NCBI RefSeq assembly: GCF_003477525.1
Contig: NZ_QUDO01000015.1
Coordinates: forward strand, 1 to 64,000
Direction: 5' to 3'
Length of the DNA stretch: 64,000 bases
Source: Ruminococcus sp. AF41-9
GTDB lineage: Bacteria > Bacillota > Clostridia > Lachnospirales > Lachnospiraceae
The notes beneath the pieces are model-generated. The model did no database searches. It worked only from the letters and a program-made list of their open reading frames with translations, and was not told the origin of the DNA. Shown here piece by piece: positions 39,109 through 49,265 of the stretch (within the stretch, counting starts at the first letter, position 1; every line of letters begins with the position of its first letter). A program made the translations under genes and the position numbers.

Positions 39109-39152
39109 CAGGCAGTTCAGGTACACCTGAATGAGTATACCTGAACTGCCTG
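39109..39152 (-). terminator. Strong terminator after nrdG
   Basis: Fifteen-base perfect stem (39109-39123 with 39138-39152, core GGCAGTTCAGGTA/TACCTGAACTGCC), followed on the minus strand by TTTTG. It ends the pnp-nrdG transcript before dut. Confidence 0.85.
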
Positions 39153-39210
39153 AGTTATTCTTTCTGTCATGCATCCTTTTATGCATAAATTCAGCCATAC
39201 AGCATTTTTA

Positions 39211-39699
39211 TTATGAATGCAGTACGATTTTTCCTTCATGAAGAGTTTTGGGAACATCGATCACTCTCTGATTGCTGGAGCCTTTCCATTTCAGGGAAAG
39301 TTCTTTCCTGTCCACCTCAAATTCACCGTCTACGCAGACATCCAGATAACGCACGATCTCTTCTTTGCAGATTTCTTCCCAGAGAAAACCTGTATAAAGC
39401 CAGATGGTCTTGCCCGGATATCTCTTTCTGATTTCCTTCGCAAAGGCTGTTACCTCAGTGATATTCGCCGGATGCAGTGGATCTCCTCCTGAAAATGTGA
39501 TTCCGCTAACGTAATCCTTATCCAGTTCCGCAAAAATCTCTGCGCGCTCTGTCTCTGTAAAAGGCAGTCCGCCATTTGGGTCCCAGGTCACGGGATTCTG
39601 GCACTGTGGACAGCAGTGATTACATCCTGCTACCCAGAGAACCACACGAAGCCCGTCCCCGTTCAGCATATCGTCCTTGGTAATATTATGATATCTCAT
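39211..39699 (-). CDS. nrdG: Anaerobic ribonucleotide reductase activating protein
   Basis: About 162 residues from the ATG at 39699; a frame open to 39771 lies inside pnp. The radical SAM iron-sulfur motif is GCNHCCPQC (CX3CX2C), and the SAM-binding stretch FSGGDPL is present. Role: makes the glycyl radical on NrdD under anaerobic conditions. nrdD itself is not in the window. It starts five bases after the pnp stop, an unusual but clear coupling. Confidence 0.93.
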   Translation of the reverse strand: MRYHNITKDDMLNGDGLRVVLWVAGCNHCCPQCQNPVTWDPNGGLPFTETERAEIFAELDKDYVSGITFSGGDPLHPANITEVTAFAKEIRKRYPGKTIWLYTGFLWEEICKEEIVRYLDVCVDGEFEVDRKELSLKWKGSSNQRVIDVPKTLHEGKIVLHS

Positions 39700-39704
39700 A
39701 TAAT

Positions 39705-41798
39705 TTACGCTTCTTCCGGTACATCTTTCATGCTGAAGCTGATTCTTCCCATCTTGTCCTTGCCAAGGCATACAACCTTAACTTTATCGCCAAGTGTAAG
39801 AACATCTTCAACGCGGTTGATTCTTTCTTTACAGATTTTGGAAATGTGAACCATTCCTTCTTTGCCCGGTGCAAATTCAACGAATGCACCAAACTCTTTG
39901 ATGCTGACAACTTTACCTGTGAAGACCTGTCCTGCCTCGAAATCAGTTGCAATGATCTTAACCATGTTCGCTGCCTCATCCATGCTCTTCTGGTCTACAC
40001 CGCAGATAGATACTGCACCCTCATCTGTGATGTCGATCTTGACACCTGTGCGCTCGATGATTGTGTTGATGGTCTTTCCTCTCTGGCCTACAACATCACC
40101 GATCTTCTGAGGATCGATCTGGATCTGGATGATCTTCGGAGCATATTCGCCTACAGTTGTACGTGGAGCTGCAATGCATTTCTCCATAACTTCTGTCAGG
40201 ATGTATTCTCTTGCTTCTTTTGTACGTCTGATTGCTTCTTCTACGATCGGTCTTGTCAGTCCATGGATCTTGATATCCATCTGGATTGCTGTGATACCAT
40301 CATGTGTTCCGGCTACCTTGAAGTCCATATCTCCGAAGAAGTCTTCCAGACCCTGGATATCTGTCAGAACGATGTAGTCATCGTCTGTCTCACCTGTTAC
40401 CAGACCACATGAAATACCGGCTACCGGTTTCTTGATCGGTACGCCTGCTGCCATCAGAGACATAGTAGATGCACAGATACTTGCCTGAGAAGTAGAACCG
40501 TTGGATTCAAATGTCTCAGATACCGTACGGATTGCATATGGGAATTCATCTTCACTAGGAAGTACAGGAACCAGCGCTCTCTCAGCAAGTGCACCATGTC
40601 CGATCTCACGACGTCCCGGTCCTCTGGATGGTTTTGTCTCACCTACAGAGTAGGACGGGAAGTTATAGTGATGCATATATCTCTTTGTAGTTTCAAACTC
40701 ATCAAGTCCGTCAAGTCTCTGTGCTTCTGCAAGAGGAGCCAGAGTTGTGATGGTGCAGATCTGTGTCTGTCCACGTGTGAACATAGCAGAACCATGTACT
40801 CTCGGGATGATATCTGTCTCTGCTGCCAGAGGACGGATCTGTGTGATTGCACGGCCATCCGGACGTTTGTGGTCTTTTAAGATCATCTTACGGACAGTCT
40901 TCTTCTGGTACTGATATACAGCTTCGCCCAGAACTGCAAGCCATTCTTCTTTGTCAGCGAAAGCTTCTTTCAGCTTCTCTGTTACCTGGCGGATGTTTTC
41001 TTCTCTTGTCTGTTTGTCGTCAGAGAATACTGCAACTTCCATTTCTTCCGGAGGTACGATCTCTTTCATTGCTGCGAAAAGTTCTTCCGGAACAGCACAG
41101 GATTCGTAGCTGTGTTTCGGTTTGCCGCATTCCTCTACGATCTTATCGATAAATTTGATGATTTCCTGGTTTACTTCATGAGCTTTGTAGATAGCTTCGA
41201 TCATCTTGTCTTCCGGAACTTCTTTTGCACCGGCTTCGATCATGATTACTTTTTCTCTTGTGGAAGCTACTGTAAGCTGAAGTTCGGAAATGTCCTTCTG
41301 TGCCATAGTCGGATTGATGATGAACTCACCATCGATCAGACCTACCTGTGTGGTTGCACACGGACCGTCGAACGGGATATCGGAAATGCAGGTTGCGATA
41401 GCAGAACCAAGCATAGCCGGGATTTCCGGATTACATTCCGGGTCAACAGACATAACCATATTTACTAATGTTACATCGTTTCTGTAGTCCTTCGGGAACA
41501 GAGGACGCATCGGTCTGTCGATAACACGGGAAGTAAGGATTGCATGCTCGCTTGCTTTTCCCTCTCTCTTATTGAATCCTCCAGGGATTTTACCTACTGC
41601 ATACATTTTCTCTTCGTATTCAACGCTTAACGGGAAGAAATCAATTCCTTCTCTTGGCTCTTTGGATGCAGTTGCTGTAGATAAAACAGTAGTATCGCCA
41701 TAATGCATTAATGCAGCGCCGTTTGCCTGTTTTGCAACACGGTTGATGTCTACGGTTAAGGTTCTTCCAGCTAATTCCATGGAATAACTTTTGTACAT
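39705..41798 (-). CDS. pnp: Polyribonucleotide nucleotidyltransferase
   Basis: 697 residues: two RNase PH domains with an alpha-helical linker, then KH (about 555-615, VVGQRGKTINTIIERTGVKIDI) and S1 (about 622-690, GKVVSIKEFGAFVEF). Role: phosphorolytic 3'-5' RNA decay in the degradosome. The ATG at 41798 has AAGGAGAATGAACGT upstream. The 350-base stretch before it is AT-rich and may fold as a leader; pnp is often controlled by its own leader. Confidence 0.97.
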   Translation of the reverse strand: MYKSYSMELAGRTLTVDINRVAKQANGAALMHYGDTTVLSTATASKEPREGIDFFPLSVEYEEKMYAVGKIPGGFNKREGKASEHAILTSRVIDRPMRPLFPKDYRNDVTLVNMVMSVDPECNPEIPAMLGSAIATCISDIPFDGPCATTQVGLIDGEFIINPTMAQKDISELQLTVASTREKVIMIEAGAKEVPEDKMIEAIYKAHEVNQEIIKFIDKIVEECGKPKHSYESCAVPEELFAAMKEIVPPEEMEVAVFSDDKQTREENIRQVTEKLKEAFADKEEWLAVLGEAVYQYQKKTVRKMILKDHKRPDGRAITQIRPLAAETDIIPRVHGSAMFTRGQTQICTITTLAPLAEAQRLDGLDEFETTKRYMHHYNFPSYSVGETKPSRGPGRREIGHGALAERALVPVLPSEDEFPYAIRTVSETFESNGSTSQASICASTMSLMAAGVPIKKPVAGISCGLVTGETDDDYIVLTDIQGLEDFFGDMDFKVAGTHDGITAIQMDIKIHGLTRPIVEEAIRRTKEAREYILTEVMEKCIAAPRTTVGEYAPKIIQIQIDPQKIGDVVGQRGKTINTIIERTGVKIDITDEGAVSICGVDQKSMDEAANMVKIIATDFEAGQVFTGKVVSIKEFGAFVEFAPGKEGMVHISKICKERINRVEDVLTLGDKVKVVCLGKDKMGRISFSMKDVPEEA

Positions 41799-42149
41799 AC
41801 GTTCATTCTCCTTTTTTCATATTCTGGTTGTTATATTACTTCTTATCAAATCTGCCTGTATCCCTATACCTTTCCATACAGGAATATCGGGCTTTTATAA
41901 AATCTCACACATCAAAACAGGAGTCCGAAACAACTGAAAAAAATACTTTGTTTAAAGTTTCTTTCTGTTTCCCATAACTGAAACAGGAGCCTTAACTTAA
42001 GTCTGTTAAAATACTCTTTTCAGTAGTCTCGGAAATAACTCCTGTAAAAAGAATTCTGCCTGTTGATTTTTATAACTTTTTTCTCATTGCCTCTAATAGC
42101 AAAAAAGGGAGCGGATGGAAATCCGCCCCTTCCGCATACTAAAAGGCTA
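41799..42149 (-). other. Intergenic region between rpsO and pnp with rpsO terminator
   Basis: At its upper end is the rpsO terminator: stem GGGGCGGAT/ATCCGCTCC on the minus strand (42107-42129) followed by TTTTTT. The rest is an AT-rich leader for pnp. It holds related short segments, ACAGGAGTCCGAAACAACTGAAA near 41919 and AACAGGAGCC near 41983, but no riboswitch or gene that I recognise. Confidence 0.6.
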
Positions 42150-42416
42150 TTATTTTCTTAAGCCTAATTTTTCAATCAGTGCACGGTATCTTTCGATGTC
42201 TGTTTTCTTCAGGTAAGCTAACAGTCCACGTCTCTGACCTACCATTTTCAGAAGACCACGTCTGGAGTGATGATCTTTATGGTTGCTCTGTAAATGCTCT
42301 GTAAGTTCCTGAATTCTTGCTGTAAGAACTGCTACCTGTACTTCCGGTGATCCTGTATCTCCTTCAGTTCTTGCATATTCTTTCATGATTGCTGCTTTCT
42401 TTTCTTTTGAAATCAT
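42150..42416 (-). CDS. rpsO: 30S ribosomal protein S15
   Basis: 88 residues, full length; helical protein with the rRNA-binding [22 protein letters not shown]. It has AGGAGG before the ATG. It lies between ribF and pnp, as in most bacteria. A strong promoter is about 105 bases upstream, and the long leader between them could hold the S15 autoregulation site. Confidence 0.98.
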   Translation of the reverse strand: MISKEKKAAIMKEYARTEGDTGSPEVQVAVLTARIQELTEHLQSNHKDHHSRRGLLKMVGQRRGLLAYLKKTDIERYRALIEKLGLRK

Positions 42417-42521
42417 CGTGATTTCCTCCTGTATTCTTATAATTATTATTGATTAACCGCCACACATTAAGAGATGGTCGGAGTGTCCAGTCCCTGAACA
42501 TGGGCTAAATTCACCTTGGTT

Positions 42522-42550
42522 AGTATAGCACATTGATTCTGGCGTGTAAA
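42522..42550 (-). promoter_or_regulatory. Predicted sigma-A promoter of rpsO
   Basis: TTTACA (42545-42550) and TATACT (42522-42527) with a 17-base spacer on the minus strand. The 5' leader to the rpsO start is about 100 bases. Confidence 0.7.
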
Positions 42551-42641
42551 CCACTTTTTTCAGAAAGTTAAAAATAAAAAATCTGTAAAAAAATCAGTGA
42601 TCCAAAGTCAGGCAGATATCCGCAAAGGAAACAGGGGTAGC

Positions 42642-43543
42642 TTACCTGTTTTGCTTAAAGTACTCTCTTCCCTTATCTGCATCTCTCTCCAACTGTGCCT
42701 TCAGCGCTTCCAGCGAAGAAAATTTCTGTTCCGGTCTGAGGAATTTTTTGAAGTCTACTTTGCAGTATTCCCCATACAGATTCTCATCACAGTCAAACAG
42801 ATATGTCTCCACACCGATAAACTTTTCACCGCCGACGGTCGGCTTATGTCCTACATTGGTGATTCCCTGATAACTTCGGTCTTTGAAATGGGAAACTGTG
42901 ATGTAAACGCCGTTCGGCGGCATTAGTTTCTCTACCGGAGGGATCAGATTCGTGGTCGGAAGCAGGTATTTATGTCCCATTCCGCGGCCATGCTCGATGA
43001 TTCCCTCCACTGAGAAATCCGTTCCCATCAGGAAATGAAATTTCTCCATATTTCCTCTGTTCAGTTCTTCTCTAACAAATGTGCTGCTGATCTTACGGTG
43101 TCCGTCCATTTCTTTGGGAAGGATTTCCGTATGAAATCCATATTTCTTTCCAAATTCTTTCAGCATGGCAGGAGTCCCTTTCCGCTCAAAGCCAAAGCGG
43201 AAATCCTCTCCAACTGCCACATAGGAAACCTGCAGGTCCCCTATCAGTATTTCTTTTATAAATTCTCAGCCTTCATATGCCGGATCCTGTCCGTAAGCGG
43301 ACACTCCAGAAGGACGTCCACTCCCATTTCTTCCAGCACACGGCATCTCTCTTCCTTTGTGAGGATTGTTCTTGAGGCAGTTCCAAGCGCAAGTACAACC
43401 GCCTGTGCACCTTCCTGTTTCTGCTCGATAATTTTCTCAACCAGTTTCTGATGTCCACGGTGTATGCCGTCAAACTTCCCAAGTGTTACTGCACTGTGTG
43501 AAATTCTGGGAAAATCATTCTCAATCCTTAAGTATTCCATCAT
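42642..43543 (-). CDS. ribF: Bifunctional riboflavin kinase/FAD synthetase (frameshifted)
   Basis: Two frames make one protein of about 300 residues. The first (43543 to 43256) has the nucleotidyltransferase start VTLGKFDGIHRGHQ. The second (from about 43220) continues with VGEDFRFGFERKG, REELNRGNM and the flavokinase domain (PTTNLIPPVEKLMPPNGVY, VGHKPTVGG). One A is missing in the run at 43260-43262 (plus strand); adding it gives MKAENFIKEILIGDLQVSYVAVGED. Role: makes FMN and FAD in the cytoplasm. Since the gene should be essential, the break is probably a sequence error. It is the last gene of the nusA-infB operon. Confidence 0.85.
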
Positions 43544-43548
43544 GTCTC

Positions 43549-44433
43549 CTAAAACATCTTAACAGGAAAATACCTGTCTCTTTTTTCATCCCACTGGTAA
43601 ACTCCAACGAAGTTTCCCTCACTGTTGCACATACGAACCCAGCCGTCTTTCTCCTCTGCATCGACCAGTGCCTGTACCAGCGGATTCCCGTTTGCCAGAA
43701 GTCTGTCGCCTTCTTTTGTACAGCATACACGCGGATACTCTGCCAGGATTTCCTCGATGCCGAAAATCTTATTCCCGATCTCGCCGGACTGCATTGCCGC
43801 TTCTGCCTCTGCCAGAGTGATGGCACCATCCAGCGTAAATCTGCCTACTTTTGTACGGAGAAGAGTTTCCATCGCAGCTCCGCAGCCCAGTTTCTCCCCG
43901 ATATCATGGCACAATGTGCGGATATAGGTTCCTTTGCTGCATGTCACACGAAAGCGCACCAGAGGAAGGCTGATCTCAAGGATCTCAATCTCGTAGAAAT
44001 GTACAGGTCTTGCCTTACGTTCCACGGTCTTGCCCTCTCTGGCAAGTTCGTAGAGTTTCTTTCCATTGACCTTCAGTGCCGAATACATCGGGGGCACCTG
44101 CATGTAATCCCCAACAAAAGATGCGATCACTGTTCGCAGTTCTTCTTCTGTGATATTCAGCTCTGATACCTGTGAAAGTATAGTTCCGCTCATATCCTGC
44201 GTATCTGTCACAACTCCCAGACGCATCACTGCCTCATAGGTTTTCTCTTTATCCGTGATCAGGTCTACCAGACGGGTCGCTTTTCCCAGAGCCACCGGGA
44301 GTACGCCTTCTGCATCCGGATCAAGAGTTCCTGTGTGGCCGATTTTCTTCATATGAAGAATCCCACGCAGTTTCGCAACTACATCATGGGAAGTATATCC
44401 TTTTTCCTTGCGGATCACAATCATTCCATCCAT
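43549..44433 (-). CDS. truB: tRNA pseudouridine-55 synthase
   Basis: About 294 residues; TruB core with GHTGTLDPDAEGVLPVALG (catalytic Asp) and the C-terminal PUA-like part. The ATG at 44433 overlaps the nrnA stop (TGATG), so the four earlier codons of the open frame are not used. Role: makes pseudouridine 55 in the T-loop of tRNAs. Confidence 0.95.
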   Translation of the reverse strand: MDGMIVIRKEKGYTSHDVVAKLRGILHMKKIGHTGTLDPDAEGVLPVALGKATRLVDLITDKEKTYEAVMRLGVVTDTQDMSGTILSQVSELNITEEELRTVIASFVGDYMQVPPMYSALKVNGKKLYELAREGKTVERKARPVHFYEIEILEISLPLVRFRVTCSKGTYIRTLCHDIGEKLGCGAAMETLLRTKVGRFTLDGAITLAEAEAAMQSGEIGNKIFGIEEILAEYPRVCCTKEGDRLLANGNPLVQALVDAEEKDGWVRMCNSEGNFVGVYQWDEKRDRYFPVKMF

Positions 44434-45395
44434 CAGTCGCAGCACTCCTGAATCTGTTTGCAGATTTCTGCCGTGATATTATTGATCACATCGTACACGG
44501 AACCCTGAAGGTCACAGCCTGCCGCCCGCATATGTCCGCCGCCGCCAAAGTATACCGCAATCTTGCTGACATCGATCTTTCCGTTGGAGCGCAGAGAAAC
44601 CTTGAAGTTCTGAGTTTCCAGTTCATAGAGGAACATTGCCACTTCCACGCCTTCTGTCAGGCGGAGCTGGCTTACAATGCCATCCAGATCCTTTCCTTCC
44701 ACGCCGTAGAAATCCATATCTTTTTTCTTAAGATATCCGATAATGCATCTTCCATCCAGAAGCAGGATGCTCTCTGCCAGAACACGTCCCATGACCTGAT
44801 TCTGGATATATGTCTTCTGATAGAAGGATTCATCAATGATCTTACTGAAGTTGAATCCTGTTTTCATCAGTTCGCCGGCGATGCGCATGGTTTCCGGTGA
44901 AGTTGAGGAATATTGAAAAACACCTGTATCATGAACCATTCCAGTATAGATTGGTTTTGCGATCGTGCAGTTGATCTTTTCCGGGTCCAGAAGTCCGTAG
45001 AGAACTTCGCATGCAGAGCTTACTTCTCCTCTGATATGGTTGACCTGCGCAAAACCCGGATTGCTGATGTGATGGTCAATGCAGGCTGTCTTTTTCGCAG
45101 TGTCGAAATATGGACCTGCCAGTGCAAGTCTGTCTCTGGAGCTTACGTCGCAGGTGACAAAAAGATCATATTCTTTTTCACCGTCAAGTTCCATCTTGAT
45201 CTCATCCATACAGTCAATATGTCCGAAAACAGGCTTCGGATGATCCAGATAAACATCCACCGCAATTTCCGGATAATAGGTTTTTACATATAAATACAAA
45301 GCCATACAGGAACCGACACAGTCACCATCCGGACGAATATGTCCGCCGATTCCCATTGTTTTGACACCTTCCAGTATTTCCGCAATATTCTTCAT
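44433..45395 (-). CDS. nrnA: DHH-family oligoribonuclease / pAp phosphatase
   Basis: 320 residues. DHH motifs are HIRPDGDCVGS, the DHH box CIDHHISN, and the C-terminal DHHA1 box GGGGHMRAAGC. Family knowledge: NrnA degrades short RNA and converts pAp to AMP, replacing Orn in Firmicutes. It is one of the operon genes between rbfA and truB. Confidence 0.93.
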   Translation of the reverse strand: MKNIAEILEGVKTMGIGGHIRPDGDCVGSCMALYLYVKTYYPEIAVDVYLDHPKPVFGHIDCMDEIKMELDGEKEYDLFVTCDVSSRDRLALAGPYFDTAKKTACIDHHISNPGFAQVNHIRGEVSSACEVLYGLLDPEKINCTIAKPIYTGMVHDTGVFQYSSTSPETMRIAGELMKTGFNFSKIIDESFYQKTYIQNQVMGRVLAESILLLDGRCIIGYLKKKDMDFYGVEGKDLDGIVSQLRLTEGVEVAMFLYELETQNFKVSLRSNGKIDVSKIAVYFGGGGHMRAAGCDLQGSVYDVINNITAEICKQIQECCD

Positions 45396-45407
45396 GTGTT
45401 CACCCTC

Positions 45408-45800
45408 TCAAATTTCTTCTTTGTCCTCGTCCTGTTTATGGGAGTTATCTTTTCTGGTCACGTCGTCGATGAGTTTGGACATATTCACACCGTACTCAAT
45501 GGATTCATCCAGGATAAAACGGATCTCCGGTGTGTTTCTAAGATTTAAGTTACGTGCAAGCTGGCGTCTGATATAACCTTCTGCACTTTTCAGACCTTTG
45601 ATGGTTGCCTCTTTTGCTTCTTTTTCTCCGAGCACACTGATGTATGCTTTACATGTTTTGAGATCAGGAGCCACTTCTACAGCCATGACAGATGTCATTG
45701 GATGAATACGCGGGTCCTTGATCTCATTGCGGATAATGGTACTGAGTTCTTTCTGAACTTCTCCATTGATCCGTGTATTCTTGATACTGTTTTTTCTCAT
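45408..45800 (-). CDS. rbfA: Ribosome-binding factor A
   Basis: About 130 residues from ATG at 45800; the frame is open for 20 more codons in a hairpin region, which is unlikely to be translated. Typical pattern NTRINGEVQKELSTIIRNEIKDPRI and the C-terminal LRNTPEIRFILDESIEYG, with a charged tail. Role: 30S subunit maturation. Confidence 0.94.
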   Translation of the reverse strand: MRKNSIKNTRINGEVQKELSTIIRNEIKDPRIHPMTSVMAVEVAPDLKTCKAYISVLGEKEAKEATIKGLKSAEGYIRRQLARNLNLRNTPEIRFILDESIEYGVNMSKLIDDVTRKDNSHKQDEDKEEI

Positions 45801-45818
45801 TTTATTACTCCTATAAAT

Positions 45819-45863
45819 AAGGTGCGCGTCACACTGTCCGTAACACCATGAATCGCGCACCTT
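45819..45863 (-). terminator. Hairpin between infB and rbfA
   Basis: Ten-base stem AAGGTGCGCG/CGCGCACCTT (45819-45828 with 45854-45863) with T-rich flanks. Within an operon it may cause partial termination or protect an RNA end. Confidence 0.5.
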
Positions 45864-45885
45864 TTATTTAACATTGACTATCTCG

Positions 45886-46025
45886 GTACTGTTCACTTCG
45901 TTCACAGTACAACGCTCCGCGATGCACAGAATTTATGCTAATCGCATAAATTCGCGCTGTATGTCTCGGGATTTTGGCATATTCATGCCAAAACACCTCG
46001 CGGAATAATGGTATGTGACAGTAAC
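45886..46025. repeat. Intergenic element inserted at the infB stop codon (copy B)
   Basis: Left end GTACTGTTCAC, right end GTGACAGTAAC. Most of the interior is identical to the copy at 51173. The first hairpin has shrunk by one base pair on both sides (GTACTG/CAGTAC), so pairing is kept. Flanks TATCTCGG and TATCTAGG match at 7 of 8 bases. The right end overlaps the infB stop: TA belongs to the gene side and the G of TAG to the element. Confidence 0.8.
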
Positions 46026-48697
46026 TATCTAGGTACTTCTACCATGATATAAGCTTCTACTTTATCTTCTTCTTTGACATCGTTAAATCCGTCAAATACA
46101 AGACCACATTCGTATCCTGCCTTAACTTCCTTAACATCGTCTTTGAATCTCTTCAGGGATGCAAGTTCGCCTTCAAAGATCTGCTCGCCTTCTCTGGAAA
46201 TACGAACCTTGCAGTTTCTCTGGAAAATACCATCCAGAATATAGCTTCCTGCGATGGTTCCGACACCGGATGCCTTGAAGAGCTGACGTACTTCTGCATG
46301 ACCGATGACTTTCTCCTCGAATACAGGATCCAGCATACCCTTCATGGCAGCTTCCACATCCTCGATTGCCTGATAGATGACTCTGTACAGACGAAGATCT
46401 ACACCTTCCTGTTCTGCAAGCTGTTTTGCAGTTGCATCCGGACGAACGTTAAATCCGATGATGATCGCGTTGGATGTAGCTGCAAGACTTACGTCAGATT
46501 CGTTGACAGCACCAACACCACCGTGGATCACTTTGACAACGACTTCTTCGTTGGAAAGCTTGGTTAAGCTCTGTTTTACGGCTTCTACGGAACCCTGTAC
46601 GTCTGCTTTGACGATGATCGGAAGCTCTTTCAGATCGCTTGCCTGAATCTGGTCAAAGAGATTATCCAGAGACAGTTTGCCTTTGGTTTCTTCAAGAAGA
46701 CGGTTCTTGTTCTCAGATACAAATGCACCTGCGAAGTTCTTCGCTTCTTTATCGCTCTCGAAGGAGAGAAGGATCTCACCTGCATTCGGAACGTCACCAA
46801 GACCAAGGATCTCTACCGGAGTAGAAGGACCTGCTTCTTTGATTCTGCGTCCCTTGTCGTCCATCATGGCACGTACTTTACCGTTGCATGCTCCTGCTGC
46901 GATGAAGTCTCCTATATGGAGAGTACCTTTCTGAACAAGGATGGTAGCAACCGGGCCTTTACCTTTATCAAGCTGAGCCTCGATAACAAGACCTCTTGCC
47001 TCACGGTTCGGGTTTGCTTTGAGTTCACATACTTCTGCTGTAAGAAGGATCATCTCAAGAAGAGTATCGATTCCTTCTCCTGTGTGTGCAGATACAGGAA
47101 CGAAGATTGTGCTTCCGCCCCAGTCTTCCGGAATGAGTTCATACTCGGAAAGTTCCTGTTTTACACGTTCGATGTTTGCACTTGGTTTATCGATCTTGTT
47201 GATGGCAACGATGATCTCAACACCTGCTGCTTTTGCATGGCTGATAGCCTCCACTGTCTGAGGCATGACACCGTCATCTGCTGCTACAACTAAAACTGCG
47301 ATATCTGTGGAGTTTGCACCACGCATACGCATTGCTGTGAAAGCTTCATGTCCAGGTGTATCCAGGAATGTGATCTTCTGGCCGTTCACTTCTACTACAG
47401 AAGCACCGATGTGCTGTGTGATACCGCCGGCCTCGCCGCGTGTTACGTTTGTCTTACGGATGGCATCCAGAAGGGATGTTTTACCGTGGTCAACGTGACC
47501 CATAACACAGACTACAGGTGGTCTCGGAACCATATCTTTTTCGTCTTCTTCATCCTCTTTGAGGAGTTCTTCGATGACGTCTACTTTCTCTTCCTTTTCT
47601 GCGATGATATCGTAATCCAGAGCGATCTCCTGTGCTTTCTCGAAGTCGATCTCATGGTTTACAGTAACCATCATGCCTTCCATGAAAAGTTTCTTAACGA
47701 TCACTGACGGCTGCATCTTCATGGCATCTGCCAGTTCACGGATTGTCATTTTCTCCGGAAGTGTGATCTCTTTTACTTCAGGTTTCTTTTCTTCCTGTTT
47801 TGGCTGTGGAGTTGGTTTCTGCAGAGCTTTCGGGATTCTGGAATTCTTGTTGAATCCGCCCTGATTTGGTCTGCGTCCGCTGCTCTGTGTCTTATCAAAA
47901 TCTTTCTTTTTGTTCTTATTTTCTCTGTCGCGTTCTCTCTTGCTGTCTTTGGAAGTTTTGGTCAGCTCCGGTGCAAATACCATATCATCATTCTTTCTGG
48001 TATTCTGACGCTGTCCCTGACGACCCTGTCCGCCGCCGAAACGTCCGTCACGTCCTTCGCCTCTGTTTCCATCCGGACGACCCTGTCCGTTACCCTGTGG
48101 ACGGCCTCCCTGACGGTTTCCTTCGCCCTGCGGTCTTCCCTGACCGAAGCGTCCGCCCTGACGGTTATCTCCCTGAGCGCGGCCTCCCTGACGGTTTCCT
48201 TCGCCCTGCGGTCTTCCCTGGCCGTCTCCCTGAGGTCTTCTGTTTCCTCCGAAACGGTCGTTGTTTCTTCTCGGTCTGTCGCCGTCTGCTGACTGGCGTG
48301 TATTGGATGAATCAGAATTTCTCTGTCCATCTGCATTTCTCTGTCCTGCCGGTCTGTCTCCTTCAGATCTTACAGGTTTCTTTTTGGTCTTGCCTCCGTC
48401 GCTTGCATTCTGTGCATGATAAACGCGGATGATATTTTTTTTCTTTTTCTGTGTATCAGCTTTCTCTCCTTCGGATTTTGCTGTTACAACCTTTTCTTCT
48501 GTCTTGGGAGTATCCAATTTCGCAATATGCTCCTTTCCCCTATTGTTAAATTTATTTTTCACCTCTGAAATCCAGGGTTCTTCCACCATGCTCATATGGC
48601 TTTTGATGTCAAGTCCTCTGGTTTTCAGGTAATTCATGACTTCTTTGTTCTGTCGTCCGATCTCTTTTGCCAGCTCATGTACCCGCAATTTCGACAA
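46025..48697 (-). CDS. infB: Translation initiation factor IF-2
   Basis: 890 residues. The N-terminal region has an IF2_N helix, then a long disordered segment (about 115-290) rich in Arg, Gly and Gln with repeated [17 protein letters not shown] units, then a second IF2_N region. The GTPase core has [18 protein letters not shown] and NKIDKP. C-terminal domains end MVEVPR. The start is TTG with GGAGG eight bases upstream. Role: GTP-dependent delivery of initiator tRNA. The repeated segment is longer than in E. coli. Confidence 0.97.
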   Translation of the reverse strand: MSKLRVHELAKEIGRQNKEVMNYLKTRGLDIKSHMSMVEEPWISEVKNKFNNRGKEHIAKLDTPKTEEKVVTAKSEGEKADTQKKKKNIIRVYHAQNASDGGKTKKKPVRSEGDRPAGQRNADGQRNSDSSNTRQSADGDRPRRNNDRFGGNRRPQGDGQGRPQGEGNRQGGRAQGDNRQGGRFGQGRPQGEGNRQGGRPQGNGQGRPDGNRGEGRDGRFGGGQGRQGQRQNTRKNDDMVFAPELTKTSKDSKRERDRENKNKKKDFDKTQSSGRRPNQGGFNKNSRIPKALQKPTPQPKQEEKKPEVKEITLPEKMTIRELADAMKMQPSVIVKKLFMEGMMVTVNHEIDFEKAQEIALDYDIIAEKEEKVDVIEELLKEDEEDEKDMVPRPPVVCVMGHVDHGKTSLLDAIRKTNVTRGEAGGITQHIGASVVEVNGQKITFLDTPGHEAFTAMRMRGANSTDIAVLVVAADDGVMPQTVEAISHAKAAGVEIIVAINKIDKPSANIERVKQELSEYELIPEDWGGSTIFVPVSAHTGEGIDTLLEMILLTAEVCELKANPNREARGLVIEAQLDKGKGPVATILVQKGTLHIGDFIAAGACNGKVRAMMDDKGRRIKEAGPSTPVEILGLGDVPNAGEILLSFESDKEAKNFAGAFVSENKNRLLEETKGKLSLDNLFDQIQASDLKELPIIVKADVQGSVEAVKQSLTKLSNEEVVVKVIHGGVGAVNESDVSLAATSNAIIIGFNVRPDATAKQLAEQEGVDLRLYRVIYQAIEDVEAAMKGMLDPVFEEKVIGHAEVRQLFKASGVGTIAGSYILDGIFQRNCKVRISREGEQIFEGELASLKRFKDDVKEVKAGYECGLVFDGFNDVKEEDKVEAYIMVEVPR

Positions 48698-48700
48698 TCG

Positions 48701-49000
48701 CTATACCTCCTTCATGATTGCTTTTGCAAAATTCTCATCCTGGACAGCCAGACAGGCACGGTACTCCTTTCCCATTGCCCTGCCAAGGCTCTCTTTATCT
48801 GAGAGAAAGGAAATCGGAACTTCGTAAAAACTGCACATGTTCCGGAACTTCTTCTTTGTATTCTCGGAGGCATCCTCTGCAACGATCACAAGCAGTCCTT
48901 TTCCGGTCTTTACAGATTTCTCTGTGGAAAATTCTCCGCTTACGGTCTTGCCTGCTTTGGTAGCCAGCCCTATCAGCGACAGTATTTTGTTATTTTTCAA
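48701..49000 (-). CDS. L7Ae-family RNA-binding protein (YlxQ)
   Basis: About 99 residues; L7Ae fold with LIGLATKAGKTVSG and IVAEDASENT. The best start is TTG at 49000, overlapping the ylxR stop by 11 bases, with GGAG in the ylxR tail. Role: predicted K-turn RNA binding; it always lies between ylxR and infB. Confidence 0.88.
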   Translation of the reverse strand: MKNNKILSLIGLATKAGKTVSGEFSTEKSVKTGKGLLVIVAEDASENTKKKFRNMCSFYEVPISFLSDKESLGRAMGKEYRACLAVQDENFAKAIMKEV

Positions 49001-49265
49001 TGTTTTCCAGCTCCTTCTTAAGTCGTTCATATACCTCATCCGGAACTGCGGTTTTTAAAGAACGTTCAAGGCCGTGATTTTTCACTGCCTTTTCCAGACA
49101 GTCTCTGGAAAAACACAGATACGCGCCTCTGCCGTTTTTCTTACCGGTCGTATCCAGCACGATTTCTTCTTCTGTGGTTTTCAGGACCCGGATCATTTCT
49201 TTTTTGCTTTTCATTTCCCTGCATCCGGTGCACTGGCGCATGGGAATTTTATTCTTCGTCTTCAT
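48990..49265 (-). CDS. YlxR family protein (DUF448)
   Basis: About 91 residues from ATG at 49265, inside the nusA tail (17-base overlap). Conserved PMRQCTGCREMKSKKEMIRV and GRGAYLC. Family knowledge: RNA-binding protein linked to nusA; reported as a regulator of the nusA operon in some Firmicutes. The longer Lys-rich frame upstream is a shadow of the acidic nusA end. Confidence 0.88.
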   Translation of the reverse strand: MKTKNKIPMRQCTGCREMKSKKEMIRVLKTTEEEIVLDTTGKKNGRGAYLCFSRDCLEKAVKNHGLERSLKTAVPDEVYERLKKELENIEK

